From an uncultured Clostridiaceae bacterium (GTDB lineage: Bacteria > Bacillota > Clostridia > TANB77 > CAG-508), in NCBI GenBank assembly GCA_947577025.1, contig CANPTO010000015.1:1-61797 (forward strand): a DNA stretch of 61,797 nucleotides. The letters run 5' to 3'. The translations under genes and the position numbers were made by a program. Shown piece by piece: positions 18,133-26,551 of this stretch (its first letter is position 1; each line of letters opens with the position of its first letter). The notes below the pieces were generated by a model. That model was not told the DNA's origin and searched no databases. It saw nothing but the letters and a program-made list of their open reading frames with translations.

Positions 18133-18900
18133 ATGTTAAATTTTGTATTATGTGACGATAATAAGGCAATTTTGGATAAGCTTTCAAAAATGTTGGATTC
18201 TATTTTTATGCAGTATAATATTGATGCTAAAGTTATTTTTTCTTCTACGACTCCCGAAGATACATTAACTTATTTAAAATCAAATACTGTTAATGTATTA
18301 TTTTTAGATATTGACCTGAAATCAAAAATTTCTGGTATAGATTTAGCTGAAACTATTAGAAAGTTTAATAAAGATGTTTATATAATTTTTACAAGTGCAC
18401 ATTTAGAATATATTTTAATCGCCTATAGGTGTAAAACATTTGATTTTATTCCAAAGCCTCTTTGTATAGAAAGAGTTGCTGAAACTGTTCTTAGGCTTAT
18501 GGATGATATTAATAGTAGTTATAATAAAAATTTATTTATTCGTCTAGATAATAGAAATACTATTATTAATCAAGATCATGTTCGTTTTATAAAAAAGGAT
18601 GGAATGAAGTTAATTTTTCACACAGATACAAGAACTTATGAAACATACAATTCTTTTAACAAAATATCTAATGAATTACCTAGTAATTTTGTTAGATGCC
18701 ACAAATCCTATATTGCTAATATTAACAAAATTAGCAATATAAATTCCAATAGCAATTTAATTGTTTTCGACCCTGATAGTAACTTAAAATGCAGTATTGG
18801 AGCAAAATATAAAAATAATTTAATGGAGGTTTTAAAAAATCATGGAAATTTTTCAAACAATTTGGACAACACTGACGACAGAAAATATCGAACTAATTAA
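18133..18900 (+). CDS. agrA: LytTR-type response regulator (AgrA-like)
   Basis: The receiver domain occupies about residues 1-125, with acidic pocket CDDN (8-9), phospho-acceptor Asp59 in FLDIDL and Lys108 in FIPKP. A LytTR DNA-binding domain follows (about 135-235) with RFIKKDGMKLIFHT and FVRCHKSYIANI. It is therefore a transcription factor of the AgrA type. The ATG follows GGAGGATAAATC. It overlaps the histidine kinase gene by 59 bases in another frame, and agrD-agrB face it downstream, so it should answer the cyclic peptide made there. Its C-terminal 20 residues are polar and lie in the overlap. Confidence 0.88.
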   Translation: MLNFVLCDDNKAILDKLSKMLDSIFMQYNIDAKVIFSSTTPEDTLTYLKSNTVNVLFLDIDLKSKISGIDLAETIRKFNKDVYIIFTSAHLEYILIAYRCKTFDFIPKPLCIERVAETVLRLMDDINSSYNKNLFIRLDNRNTIINQDHVRFIKKDGMKLIFHTDTRTYETYNSFNKISNELPSNFVRCHKSYIANINKISNINSNSNLIVFDPDSNLKCSIGAKYKNNLMEVLKNHGNFSNNLDNTDDRKYRTN

Positions 18901-20188
18901 AATACTTAGTATACCTTTGAGTATATTGGAAGCTTATGTAATAATGTTATTAATTACTACTATTCTAGATTTATCTGCAACAAAGAAACAACGTATCTTG
19001 TATATTACTTTCTTAGCTTGTAGTGGATACTTTAGCAAGTTTATACTTCCAAATCCTTATAATACTTTTATAAATGTTGCTGTATTTTTACTTGCCAACA
19101 TTTATATACTAAAATTATCGTTTTTTAGAGGCATTTTTGCTTTAGCAATTCCTTTTATTATAACAATTATTGTAGAATCATTTATTTCAAGACTTTACTA
19201 TATTATTCTTCATTCTAATTATGCTGATGGAATGAATGTACCACTAAAAAGATTATCTGTAAGTTGTTTTGTTTATTTTATAAATTATATTATTTACTTA
19301 GTGATAAAGCACTTTAAAATTAATTTTTCAAAATTAGAAATAGAAAATAAGAAAAGTAGATTTTTATTTGTTGGTACTTGTATATTTGGTTTTGTATTAA
19401 TAGGTAGTCAATTATACACTCTTACATTCTACTCTACCAACTTGCCTTTACCAATTACTTTATTAAGTACTGTTGGTTTATTAACATATTTTTCTATAAG
19501 TGTTTACACCATTTTTACTGTATCTAAGTTAGAAATAACTTCTACAAACTTAGAACAAGCTAATCAACACAATAAAACATTAGAATTACTTCAAGATAAC
19601 ACTAGGGCTTTTAGACATGACTTTTCTAATATCATTCAAGGTATGGTTGGCTATATGGATAGAAATGATATGGAAGGCTTACGCAAATATTATTCTCAAT
19701 TAGTAGAAGATATTAGGCATACAAATAACCTAACTACTCTAAGTCCAAAAGTTGTTAATAACCCTGCAGTTTATAATATTTTAGCTAATAAATATCATAA
19801 AGCTGATAGTTTAGGTATTAAAATTAACTTGGAAGTATTTTTAGATTTAAATACTTTGCACATGAAAATTTATGAATTTACTAGAATTCTTGGTATATTG
19901 ATGGATAATGCTATTGAAGCTGCATCTGAATGTGATGAAAAAATAATTAATGTTATTATCAGAAGAGATACTAGAAAACATATGCAATTACTTATTATTG
20001 AAAATACATATACTAATAAAGAAGTAGATACCGAAGAAATTTATAAAAAGGGTTATACTACCAAAGAAGGTAATACTGGTTTAGGATTATGGGAAATAAG
20101 ACAAATTTTGAAAAAGAATAATAATTTAAATTTATATACTACTAAAAATGATAAATACTTTTCACAACAATTTGAAATATATTATTAA
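18842..20188 (+). CDS. agrC: GHKL sensor histidine kinase (AgrC-like)
   Basis: The 448-residue protein has an N-terminal sensor of about six membrane helices (residues 22-230), a linker coiled coil, the H-box FRHDFSN with His259, the N-box GILMDNAIEAA with Asn356, and the G-box GNTGLGLWEI near 410. This is the HPK10/AgrC class that binds cyclic autoinducing peptides. The start ATG at 18842 is inside agrA, 12 bases after GGAGG, so a slightly later start is possible. Convergent agrD-agrB complete the circuit. Confidence 0.88.
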   Translation: MEIFQTIWTTLTTENIELIKILSIPLSILEAYVIMLLITTILDLSATKKQRILYITFLACSGYFSKFILPNPYNTFINVAVFLLANIYILKLSFFRGIFALAIPFIITIIVESFISRLYYIILHSNYADGMNVPLKRLSVSCFVYFINYIIYLVIKHFKINFSKLEIENKKSRFLFVGTCIFGFVLIGSQLYTLTFYSTNLPLPITLLSTVGLLTYFSISVYTIFTVSKLEITSTNLEQANQHNKTLELLQDNTRAFRHDFSNIIQGMVGYMDRNDMEGLRKYYSQLVEDIRHTNNLTTLSPKVVNNPAVYNILANKYHKADSLGIKINLEVFLDLNTLHMKIYEFTRILGILMDNAIEAASECDEKIINVIIRRDTRKHMQLLIIENTYTNKEVDTEEIYKKGYTTKEGNTGLGLWEIRQILKKNNNLNLYTTKNDKYFSQQFEIYY

Positions 20189-20200
20189 AATTTGGAGAGC

Positions 20201-20254
20201 AAAAGGGCACGGTGCCCCGTGCCCCTACATTTGAAATCGATTTTTCCTATACTA
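20201..20254. repeat. GGGCACGG dispersed repeat, copy 1
   Basis: Contains AAAAGGGCACGGTGCCCCGT then a shared tail CATTTGAAATCGATTTTTCC. Copies with only the centre changed (GGTGCCCC, GGTTCCCC, GGTACCCC) lie at 23107-23160 and 37022-37074. The CACGG/CCGTG core can form a hairpin. Confidence 0.75.
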
Positions 20255-20300
20255 TAAAAAAAAGGAACCTATTTAATATTTAATTTTAGGTTCCTTTTTT
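20255..20300. terminator. Bidirectional terminator between agrC and agrD
   Basis: AAAAAAGGAACCTA pairs with TAGGTTCCTTTTTT around an AT loop. It lies exactly between the convergent agrC and agrD genes and can stop both transcripts. Confidence 0.8.
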
Positions 20301-20317
20301 ATTTATTTTTTATATTT

Positions 20318-20440
20318 TTATTTATCTTTTTTTATTAAAGATGCTGGCATTTTTGGTTGGTGATATAAACCTAATAATATACAAGCTGTATTTGTTGTTT
20401 TTGCATATTTTTCAGCAACTTTTGCTAGTAATTTTAACAT
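20318..20440 (-). CDS. agrD: cyclic lactone autoinducer peptide precursor (AgrD-like)
   Basis: This 40-residue frame starts at ATG 20440 behind AAGGAGGAAACTATC. It has an amphipathic leader (MLKLLAKVAEKYAKTT), a cysteine at residue 20 followed by ILLGLY, and the tail HQPKMPASLIKKDK. The HQPxxPxSL tail is the typical clostridial AgrD recognition region. It lies 66 bases downstream of agrB on the same strand, the standard agrB-agrD order. The mature signal is predicted to be a thiolactone ring starting at Cys20 and ending before HQP. Confidence 0.9.
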   Translation of the reverse strand: MLKLLAKVAEKYAKTTNTACILLGLYHQPKMPASLIKKDK

Positions 20441-20506
20441 GATAGTTTCCTCCTTAGTTTTTTATATTAAAGTATTGCCGGCTAATACTTTATTTACTTT
20501 TTAATA

Positions 20507-21133
20507 TTATATATTGCTATTTTGCTTTAAATATAATTCATATCCATATTGATTTTTTGTTAATTTATATGCTAGCCTTGTAATTGAAAATATTTGAATT
20601 ATTGTTCCAAATATTAATATATTTGATATTACTTCATTTTTAATTATTGATGCTAACAACATATTTATGGTTAAAAATATATATGATAATATTTTCTTTA
20701 TTTTTCTTTCCTTTTTAGTTAATATTGGTAAGTTTTCTGTGTCTGCTGGTGCATATAGGCTTACCATTATTATTCCTATAATTAAGGTACATAGTATTAC
20801 ACTGTATTTTACTATATTTGATGGAAATGTATATATTGAACTTATTATTGCATTTCCACAATATATTAGGTTTGTACTTATTATACAACCAATATGGCTT
20901 TTTAAATGAAAGCCTCCTGATACTGCCTTGAATGGTATTATTAGCATAAACGCTAACAATGTTTGCCACCATAGACCTAGTATTATTCCTAACCCAAATA
21001 ATAAAAATATTTTAGGTATTTCCCCTACAATAAGCTGTATTCCATACATTATTACTTCTGCTTGTTCATCATTTATTTCTGGCATTTTTTTTCTTATTTT
21101 ATTTGTTAGGTACTCACAAAATTTGTCAATCAT
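20507..21133 (-). CDS. agrB: AgrB-like peptidase for the autoinducer precursor
   Basis: AgrB is the membrane cysteine peptidase that cuts and cyclises AgrD. The catalytic motif GGFHLKSHIGC gives His76 and Cys83, matching the spacing of S. aureus His77 and Cys84, and YAPADTENLPI follows. About five membrane helices are seen in 208 residues. The ATG follows GAGGAAAGCAC. It is followed directly by agrD. Confidence 0.93.
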   Translation of the reverse strand: MIDKFCEYLTNKIRKKMPEINDEQAEVIMYGIQLIVGEIPKIFLLFGLGIILGLWWQTLLAFMLIIPFKAVSGGFHLKSHIGCIISTNLIYCGNAIISSIYTFPSNIVKYSVILCTLIIGIIMVSLYAPADTENLPILTKKERKIKKILSYIFLTINMLLASIIKNEVISNILIFGTIIQIFSITRLAYKLTKNQYGYELYLKQNSNI

Positions 21134-21218
21134 GTGCTTTCCTCATTTCTTATTGTTTTTCTCTGTCTTCATTTTATACTTTTTTTTACTTATTTTTTAT
21201 TTTTTATATGAAACATTA

Positions 21219-21264
21219 AAAAACATATATGAAATATCATTTTCTATATTTCATATATGTTTTT
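21219..21264. terminator. Terminator hairpin downstream of the pseudouridine synthase gene
   Basis: AAAAACATATATGAAATAT and ATATTTCATATATGTTTTT are exact inverted repeats around an eight-base loop. The hairpin lies just after the minus-strand gene ending at 21272, and agrB begins on its far side. Confidence 0.8.
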
Positions 21265-21271
21265 CGTTTGT

Positions 21272-21958
21272 TCATAAATTTATACCCTCTAATATTTTCC
21301 AACTACCATTTTTTTGTGGTAGTATATTAAATGTCATTGTTTCCTTTGTTGTTGGATGAATAATTGTAAGCTCATATGCCCATAAGCAAATTTGCTTTCC
21401 ACTTCCCCTTGTTCCATATTTTTGGTCGCCATAAATGCTATGTCCACAATGACTAAGTTGTACCCTTATTTGGTGATGTCTTCCAGTATGTAAGTTTATT
21501 TTTAATACTGATAAGTTTATTTCCTTATCATATTTTAAGACTTCATAGTCTAGTTTTGCGCACTTGGCATTTTTACTTCCCTCTTGTACTACTTTACTTA
21601 TATTTAGCCTTTCATTTTTTACTAGATAGTTTTCTAAAATTTCGCTTTGTTTGTTCATTTTTCCATCTACAATAACAAGATATCTCTTTTTAAAGCTTTT
21701 TTCTCTTACTTGCTCACTAAGCCTTGCTGCTGCCTTTGAAGTTTTGGCAAATACCATTACTCCTCCTACTGGTCTATCTAACCTATGAATTAAACCTAGG
21801 TATACATCTCCTGGTTTATTGTATTTTTCTTTTAAGTATTTTTTTATTATTGAAAGCATATCTACATCACCTGTTTTATCTGCTTGTGATGGAATATTTA
21901 CTGGCTTTTCTACTACTATAATGTGATTATCTTCATAAATTACATTTAACTCTTTCAT
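21272..21958 (-). CDS. RluA-family RNA pseudouridine synthase
   Basis: The 228-residue protein has the RluA catalytic motif HRLDRPVGGVMVFAKT with the essential aspartate, the YLVIVDGK strand, and the later GRHHQIRVQLSHCGHSIYGD motif. It has no N-terminal S4 domain, so it is a short RluA-type enzyme modifying rRNA or tRNA; the exact site cannot be told. The ATG follows GGAGAAAAATA. Confidence 0.9.
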   Translation of the reverse strand: MKELNVIYEDNHIIVVEKPVNIPSQADKTGDVDMLSIIKKYLKEKYNKPGDVYLGLIHRLDRPVGGVMVFAKTSKAAARLSEQVREKSFKKRYLVIVDGKMNKQSEILENYLVKNERLNISKVVQEGSKNAKCAKLDYEVLKYDKEINLSVLKINLHTGRHHQIRVQLSHCGHSIYGDQKYGTRGSGKQICLWAYELTIIHPTTKETMTFNILPQKNGSWKILEGINL

Positions 21959-22149
21959 TATTTTTCTCCATTTACTATTTTTTTACACTAAATGTGCTTA
22001 TTTAATACTCTATTTATACCATATTTAGTAGTTTTTGTAAATTCTATTTTATAGTAATCATTTTCCTTTTGAGTTTTATCAATTAGGAAATCATTCCAAA
22101 ATATAATATTAAATACTATATTATAGTTATATGAGAAAGGTGGTTCCTT

Positions 22150-22479
22150 ATGAATAAATCTGACATGAATACACATATTGGTAAAATGTGTTTAAAATAT
22201 AGGCTTAAAAATAATTTAACTCAAAATGAAGTAGCTGAGCTTACTGGGTTAGAGCCAAGGCATATTAGCCAAATAGAAAGAGGGCTTTCTAAGGGTAGTA
22301 TTGATACTCTAATTAAATTATGTAATGCTTATAAAATTACTCCTGATATTATATTGTATGATTTGCTAGATGATGATGTTAAGTCTTCTGTTTCTATTTA
22401 TGAGGAAGATTTCAAAAAATTAAATAAAAGGGATAAAGATAGTATTTTACATTTTATAGACTTTTTTCTATCAAAGTAA
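22150..22479 (+). CDS. XRE-family transcriptional regulator
   Basis: This 109-residue protein has an N-terminal helix-turn-helix of the Cro/CI type (LTQNEVAELTGLEPRHISQI then ERGLSKGSIDTLIKLC). The C-terminal 35 residues are acidic and helical and may dimerise. It starts ATG after GGTGGTTCCTT. It stands alone, with a terminator overlapping its stop. Neighbouring agr or rRNA genes give no firm clue to its targets. Confidence 0.85.
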   Translation: MNKSDMNTHIGKMCLKYRLKNNLTQNEVAELTGLEPRHISQIERGLSKGSIDTLIKLCNAYKITPDIILYDLLDDDVKSSVSIYEEDFKKLNKRDKDSILHFIDFFLSK

Positions 22480-22510
22480 AAACATTTTTTATTAATGTTT
22501 TTACTTTTTT
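22476..22510. terminator. Terminator overlapping the XRE stop codon
   Basis: GTAAAAACAT pairs exactly with ATGTTTTTAC around a ten-base loop, followed by a T-run. It lies between convergent genes and includes the TAA of the upstream gene. Confidence 0.75.
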
Positions 22511-22521
22511 AGTATCTGTTT

Positions 22522-22797
22522 TTATATTTTTCCTAGGTCTTCTCCATATTTAACACCTAATGAATATGCTAATGCAAAATAGTATTCTTCTGTTTTATAT
22601 ATTAGCTTAACCATTTCTCTAAATTGCTGTTTTTGCTCTTCTGTTAGTTTATCTTCTAGTTCTTCCATTATTGATGAAAGGTCTAGGTATGCTGTTTCAA
22701 ATTGTTTATTTTCTCTTAGTATTGGCAATTTGGTTTCCACAAATTCACTAATATATTTGTAATTTTCATTTTCTAAAAAGTTTATTTTATTTTCCAT
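22522..22797 (-). CDS. small helical protein, function unknown
   Basis: This 91-residue, acidic, wholly helical protein has no signal peptide. Its C-terminus is YYFALAYSLGVKYGEDLGKI. The start is ATG 22797, eight to nine bases after GAGGAG; a GTG at 22806 lies too close to that site. It faces the XRE gene convergently. I do not place it in a family with confidence. Confidence 0.65.
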   Translation of the reverse strand: MENKINFLENENYKYISEFVETKLPILRENKQFETAYLDLSSIMEELEDKLTEEQKQQFREMVKLIYKTEEYYFALAYSLGVKYGEDLGKI

Positions 22798-23475
22798 AGT
22801 ATTCACTCCTCGTTATATATTTTTACCAAAATATGTATTAATATACTCTCATTTTATTTACATCTATATTAACATTTGTTATACAACATTTTCAATTCCC
22901 ATATTTTTGCAAATACTCTTGTTTATATTGTTTTTTTAAAATTTTTCTTCTTATTTCTTTTGTTTTCTAATTATATGTTCTTTTTCATTATTATTAACAA
23001 CTAACAATTTATTTTTAAATGGCTAGAACGAAGGATTTACAAAGAGGTATTACCACAAATAGTGCCCCTGCTGGCGTAAAATTTGATTTTTCCTATTCAA
23101 GAAACCAAAGGGCACGGTTCCCCGTGCCCCTACATTTGAAATCGATTTTTCCTATACTATAAGAAAGATTTAGACATTAAAAAACAAGAATAAAATTTTC
23201 TAAGCTCATTACACAGTATATCATATCTGTAATTCCCTACGGTCAAACAGCTATGAAATCTTCGCTAAGATTTCTTAGTCGTAGCATTTTAATGCGTACG
23301 AATAAGTTATACTTTAGTAAAATCTAATTCTTCCATAACTATCTTCTAAGGAAACTCACCACTTACGTGGATGACTTTCCTAAAAATATAAAAAGACAGG
23401 GTAAATTGACATACTTTATCTTCTAAAGATATGTCGATTTGCCCCTTCTCTTTTTACTTATAAATATAAAAATTA
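22798..23475. repeat. 678-base repeat cluster without genes
   Basis: From the left it is plain AT-rich DNA to about 23020. A GGGCACGG repeat copy 2 follows (23107-23160), then the fullest copy of a dispersed element (23177-23393), running from AAACAAGAATAAAATTTTCT to GGATGACTTTCCTAA. Last is a hairpin at 23399-23444 (GGGTAAATTGACATA and TATGTCGATTTGCCC) that probably terminates the methyltransferase gene. A shorter copy of the element lies at 9578-9678, and an inverted, internally deleted copy at 39387-39490. Confidence 0.7.
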
Positions 23476-24342
23476 TTATTTATTTTCCCATCTACCAAAA
23501 ATTCCACATGGTAATATTAATTTTGAGTCTTTCATTGGTAATCCTATTTCTCCATTTTCTACTTTTCCGCCATATTTTTTTGTTATGTTTAAATTTAATA
23601 TGTTTTCTAATACGGTGCTTGATATTCCTGTTGTGTATGAGTTTATTAGGAAAAATAGTGGGTTTTCTGATAATACATTTGAACATAGTTCTACTAAGTC
23701 ACATATATTTTCTTCAAATTTCCACACTTCCCCATTTGCTCCTCTTCCATATGATGGTGGGTCCATTATTATTGCATCATATTTATTGCCTCTTCTTATT
23801 TCTCTGTTTACAAATTTTACTACATCATCTACTATATATCTTACTGGTCTATCTTGAAGATTTGATGAGGCTATATTTTCTTTTGCCCATGATACCATTC
23901 CTTTTGAACTATCTACATGGCATACTTCTGCCCCTGCATATGAGCATGCCACAGTTGCCCCTCCTGTGTATGCAAATAGGTTTAGTACTTTTATTTTTCT
24001 TTTGGCATTTTTTATTTTTTCTATCATCCAGTCCCAGTTTGCTGCTTGCTCTGGGAATAAACCTGTATGTTTAAAGCCCATTGGTTTTATATTGAATGTT
24101 AAGTTTTTATAGCTAATTTGCCACGCATTTGGAACTTTCTTTTTATATTCCCAACTTCCTCCACCTGTATTACTCCTGTTATATTTTGCATTTACATCAT
24201 TCCATTTTTTTGGATAACTTTTTTGTTTCCATATTATTTGTGGGTCTGGCCTTACTAGTACTATATCCTTCCATCTTTCCAATTTTTCACCATTCGCCAT
24301 ATCTAGTATTTCATAATCTTTCCAATTATTTGCTAATATCAT
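23476..24342 (-). CDS. class I SAM-dependent methyltransferase (RlmI/RlmK-like)
   Basis: The 288-residue protein has the Rossmann motif VLNLFAYTGGATVACSYAGA, the acidic strand CHVDSSKG, and the motif IV DPPSYGRG, typical of nucleic-acid methyltransferases of the RlmI/RlmK type. There is no PUA domain, so it is a shorter relative. rRNA is the likely target, but the base is unknown. The ATG follows GGTAGGAGAAAAA. Confidence 0.85.
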   Translation of the reverse strand: MILANNWKDYEILDMANGEKLERWKDIVLVRPDPQIIWKQKSYPKKWNDVNAKYNRSNTGGGSWEYKKKVPNAWQISYKNLTFNIKPMGFKHTGLFPEQAANWDWMIEKIKNAKRKIKVLNLFAYTGGATVACSYAGAEVCHVDSSKGMVSWAKENIASSNLQDRPVRYIVDDVVKFVNREIRRGNKYDAIIMDPPSYGRGANGEVWKFEENICDLVELCSNVLSENPLFFLINSYTTGISSTVLENILNLNITKKYGGKVENGEIGLPMKDSKLILPCGIFGRWENK

Positions 24343-24497
24343 TTTTTCTCCTACCTTTATTTTTTATATAGGTAAGATTATATCAGATTTTATATTACTT
24401 TTCAATTGTATTTTTTATCATTTTTGGCTGTAAAAAAAGTGTATCAAAATTGGTGGTTAATATGATATATCATTAAAAGAAGTATTACCCTTATTGA

Positions 24498-24698
24498 TTA
24501 TAAAGTAACTAATAAATTAATAAAACTAGATACCATCCATACATCTATTGCCACTAATATTGTAGTTAAGCTTAAAGTATTAATAATAAATTTATTACTA
24601 TTATATATTTTAATTAATTTTTTTATATATTTCCTTTCTTTTAATTTCATTGTTTGTCCATAGTGAATATTAAAAATTACATCTTTAGTATATTCCAT
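24498..24698 (-). CDS. small membrane protein, 66 residues, function unknown
   Basis: The ATG follows AGGGGGATTTTTT, a strong ribosome site. The first 40 residues are basic (KLKERKYIKKLIKIY), and the end is one or two hydrophobic segments (LSLTTILVAIDVWMVSSFINLLV). It stands alone at the left border of an accessory region. Confidence 0.55.
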   Translation of the reverse strand: MEYTKDVIFNIHYGQTMKLKERKYIKKLIKIYNSNKFIINTLSLTTILVAIDVWMVSSFINLLVTL

Positions 24699-24801
24699 AA
24701 AAAATCCCCCTAAAATATATTCTTATTATAATATATTCATATATATACCTTTTTATGAAATAAATCGTGTACAAAATTATTTTATAATTCTACATATTGC
24801 G

Positions 24802-25019
24802 TCATATGCAGAAGTGCGGAAAGTATAGAACATTTATTTAATAGAGTTTATGAATTTTTGGATGAGATAAAAGAGAAATATAAAGGTAAAACTATATTAC
24901 TTGTAACACACGAAGGAATAACAAAGACAATAAATTGTTATTTTAATGGTGTGCCAAAGGATGGAAATTTACAAACATTAGGATTAAAAAATTGTGAAGT
25001 AAAAAAGTATATTATATAA
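24802..25019 (+). pseudogene. 3' remnant of a histidine-phosphatase family gene
   Basis: Only the C-terminal third of a phosphoglycerate-mutase-like phosphatase is left. Visible are ESIEHLFNRVYEFLDEIKEK, then TILLVTHEGITKTI, containing the second catalytic histidine. The N-terminal RHG motif and any start codon are missing. The sequence becomes non-coding to the left of about 24800. It marks a deletion or insertion boundary in the accessory region. Confidence 0.75.
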
Positions 25020-25103
25020 TTACGATGTTAGAAATTATCTTACATTTTAATATGTTAATAACATAGGTTAACTTTGATACAAAAATTTTAAGGAGGAAAG
25101 TGA

Positions 25104-25655
25104 ATGGAAAATTATTTTATATTACATGGCTCATTTAGTAGCCCATATTCAAATTGGATAGGATGGTTACATGATTTTATAGAAGATGATGGAAAACAAG
25201 TATATGTACCACAATTTCCAGTAGGAGTTGGTTATCAAAATTATGAAAATTGGAGTAAGTTACTTAAATACTATTTAGATTTAGGATTAATTAATGAGAA
25301 TACGACAATAATAGGACATAGTATTGCGCCAGTATTTATATCAAAATTTTTAATTGAAAATAAAGTAAAAGTTAAAAAGCTAATTTTTGTATGTGGATTT
25401 AATAACTACCTAGGAATCAATGAAGAATATGATGCAGTTAATGAATCTATGTATTCTAATAATTTAGAAGATGTGAAACAATATGCTAATGAAATAATTT
25501 GTTTCTATTCAGATAATGATCCATATGTAAAATATGATGTAGAAAAAGATTTTGCAGATAAGATTGCAACAGAACAAATTTTAATACCAAATGCAGGTCA
25601 TATCAATAGTGAAAGTGGATATGATACATTTGAAGATATAGTAAGTTATTTATAA
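25104..25655 (+). CDS. RBBP9/YdeN-type serine hydrolase
   Basis: The compact 183-residue alpha/beta hydrolase starts with FILHGSFSSPYSNWIGWL. The nucleophile is in GHSIAPV, the acid in SDNDPYV and the histidine in NAGHINSESGY, all expected of YdeN/RBBP9 enzymes. It lacks a signal peptide. The ATG follows AAGGAGGAAAGTGA. It is intact although both neighbours are truncated. The substrate is unknown. Confidence 0.85.
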   Translation: MENYFILHGSFSSPYSNWIGWLHDFIEDDGKQVYVPQFPVGVGYQNYENWSKLLKYYLDLGLINENTTIIGHSIAPVFISKFLIENKVKVKKLIFVCGFNNYLGINEEYDAVNESMYSNNLEDVKQYANEIICFYSDNDPYVKYDVEKDFADKIATEQILIPNAGHINSESGYDTFEDIVSYL

Positions 25656-25683
25656 TTCAATAAGATATAACCGTGTTTGATTC

Positions 25684-26202
25684 GAGGCGGTTAAAAATGC
25701 ATCTGGAAGAAATAGATTTACAATGTCTCCAACAAAATGGATAAATTCTGTTAATTCAATAGGAATAACTTCAAAATCTGGAAAGTATGATGGAGGAACA
25801 TATGCACATTTTGATATTGCAATGGAGTTTGCTAATTGGATAAGTCCAGAATTTAAATTATATATAGTAACAGAATTTAAAAGGTTAAAACAAAAAGAAC
25901 AAATAGGATTAGGCTGGAATTTAAAGAGAACTTTATCGAAAATAAATTATAATATACATACAGATGCAATTAAAAATCATTTAATACCAAAAGAAGTAAC
26001 TCAAAGACAAATTAATATGATTTATGTAAACGAAGCGGATATTATTAATGTTGCATTATTTGGAATGACTGCTAAAGAATGGAGAGATAAAAACTCGAAT
26101 AAAGAAGGAAATATCAGAGATTATGCTAATGTTGCAGAATTAGTATGTTTAGTTAATCTTGAAAATTTAAATTCTGTTTATATAAATATTTGTTGGAATT
26201 GA
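25684..26202 (+). pseudogene. KilA-N domain protein remnant, truncated at both ends
   Basis: The KilA-N domain is recognised from GRNRFTMSPTKWINSVN, GGTYAHFDIAMEFANWISP and EFKLYIVTEFKRLK. The N-terminal part and start codon are absent; an in-frame ATG at 25723 lies inside the domain and has no ribosome site. The C-terminal part reads into LENLNSVYINICWN and stops where similar proteins continue. KilA-N proteins are phage or mobile-element associated. Confidence 0.75.
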
Positions 26203-26551
26203 TGTTATAGTTCAAATGATTAATGCAATAACTGATGACTTAAGATTGGTAGTATTTAGCAATTGCTTTTCTTCAAATATTGCAGAGAAAGTTGTAGAGT
26301 ATGTGGAAGCAACTATAGGGATGAATACATCTGTTAGAGAAGATGTTGCTACAATATTTGCAGCACAACTATATTCTTCAATAGGTTTTGGATTTTCATT
26401 AGATAAAGCTTTTAAACAAGCAATGGCTAGATTAAGCATAGAGGGTATAGAAAAGCAAGATGTTGATATTCCACAATTATATGTGAGAATTGGAATTGAT
26501 GCTAATGAAATGTATCTTGTAAAAAAGAAAGAAGAATTAAATGCATTATAA
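26190..26551 (+). pseudogene. C-terminal remnant resembling a CHAT (caspase-like) domain
   Basis: The fragment reads RLVVFSNCFSSNIAEKVVEY, IGMNTSVREDVATIFAAQLY and SSIGFGFSLDKAFKQAMARL. This matches the end of CHAT peptidase domains, where the catalytic cysteine lies in an N-A-C-x-S strand and IGM-N follows. The histidine half is missing, and the frame is fused directly to the KilA-N remnant. The 111-residue frame from 26216 has no ribosome site. CHAT proteases act in bacterial immunity systems, so this could be a relic of one. Confidence 0.55.

Noticed and set aside
21988..22176. 62-codon minus-strand frame before the XRE gene
   Set aside because: It overlaps the XRE start region and its ribosome site, and has no ribosome site of its own.
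22522..22797. Assignment of the small helical protein to a DUF6809-like family
   Set aside because: The tail is only vaguely similar, and no diagnostic motif supports the family name.
23439..24074. 211-codon plus-strand frame rich in Leu and Ile
   Set aside because: It lies opposite the methyltransferase gene; the AT-rich complement gives artificial hydrophobic frames, and no ribosome site is present.
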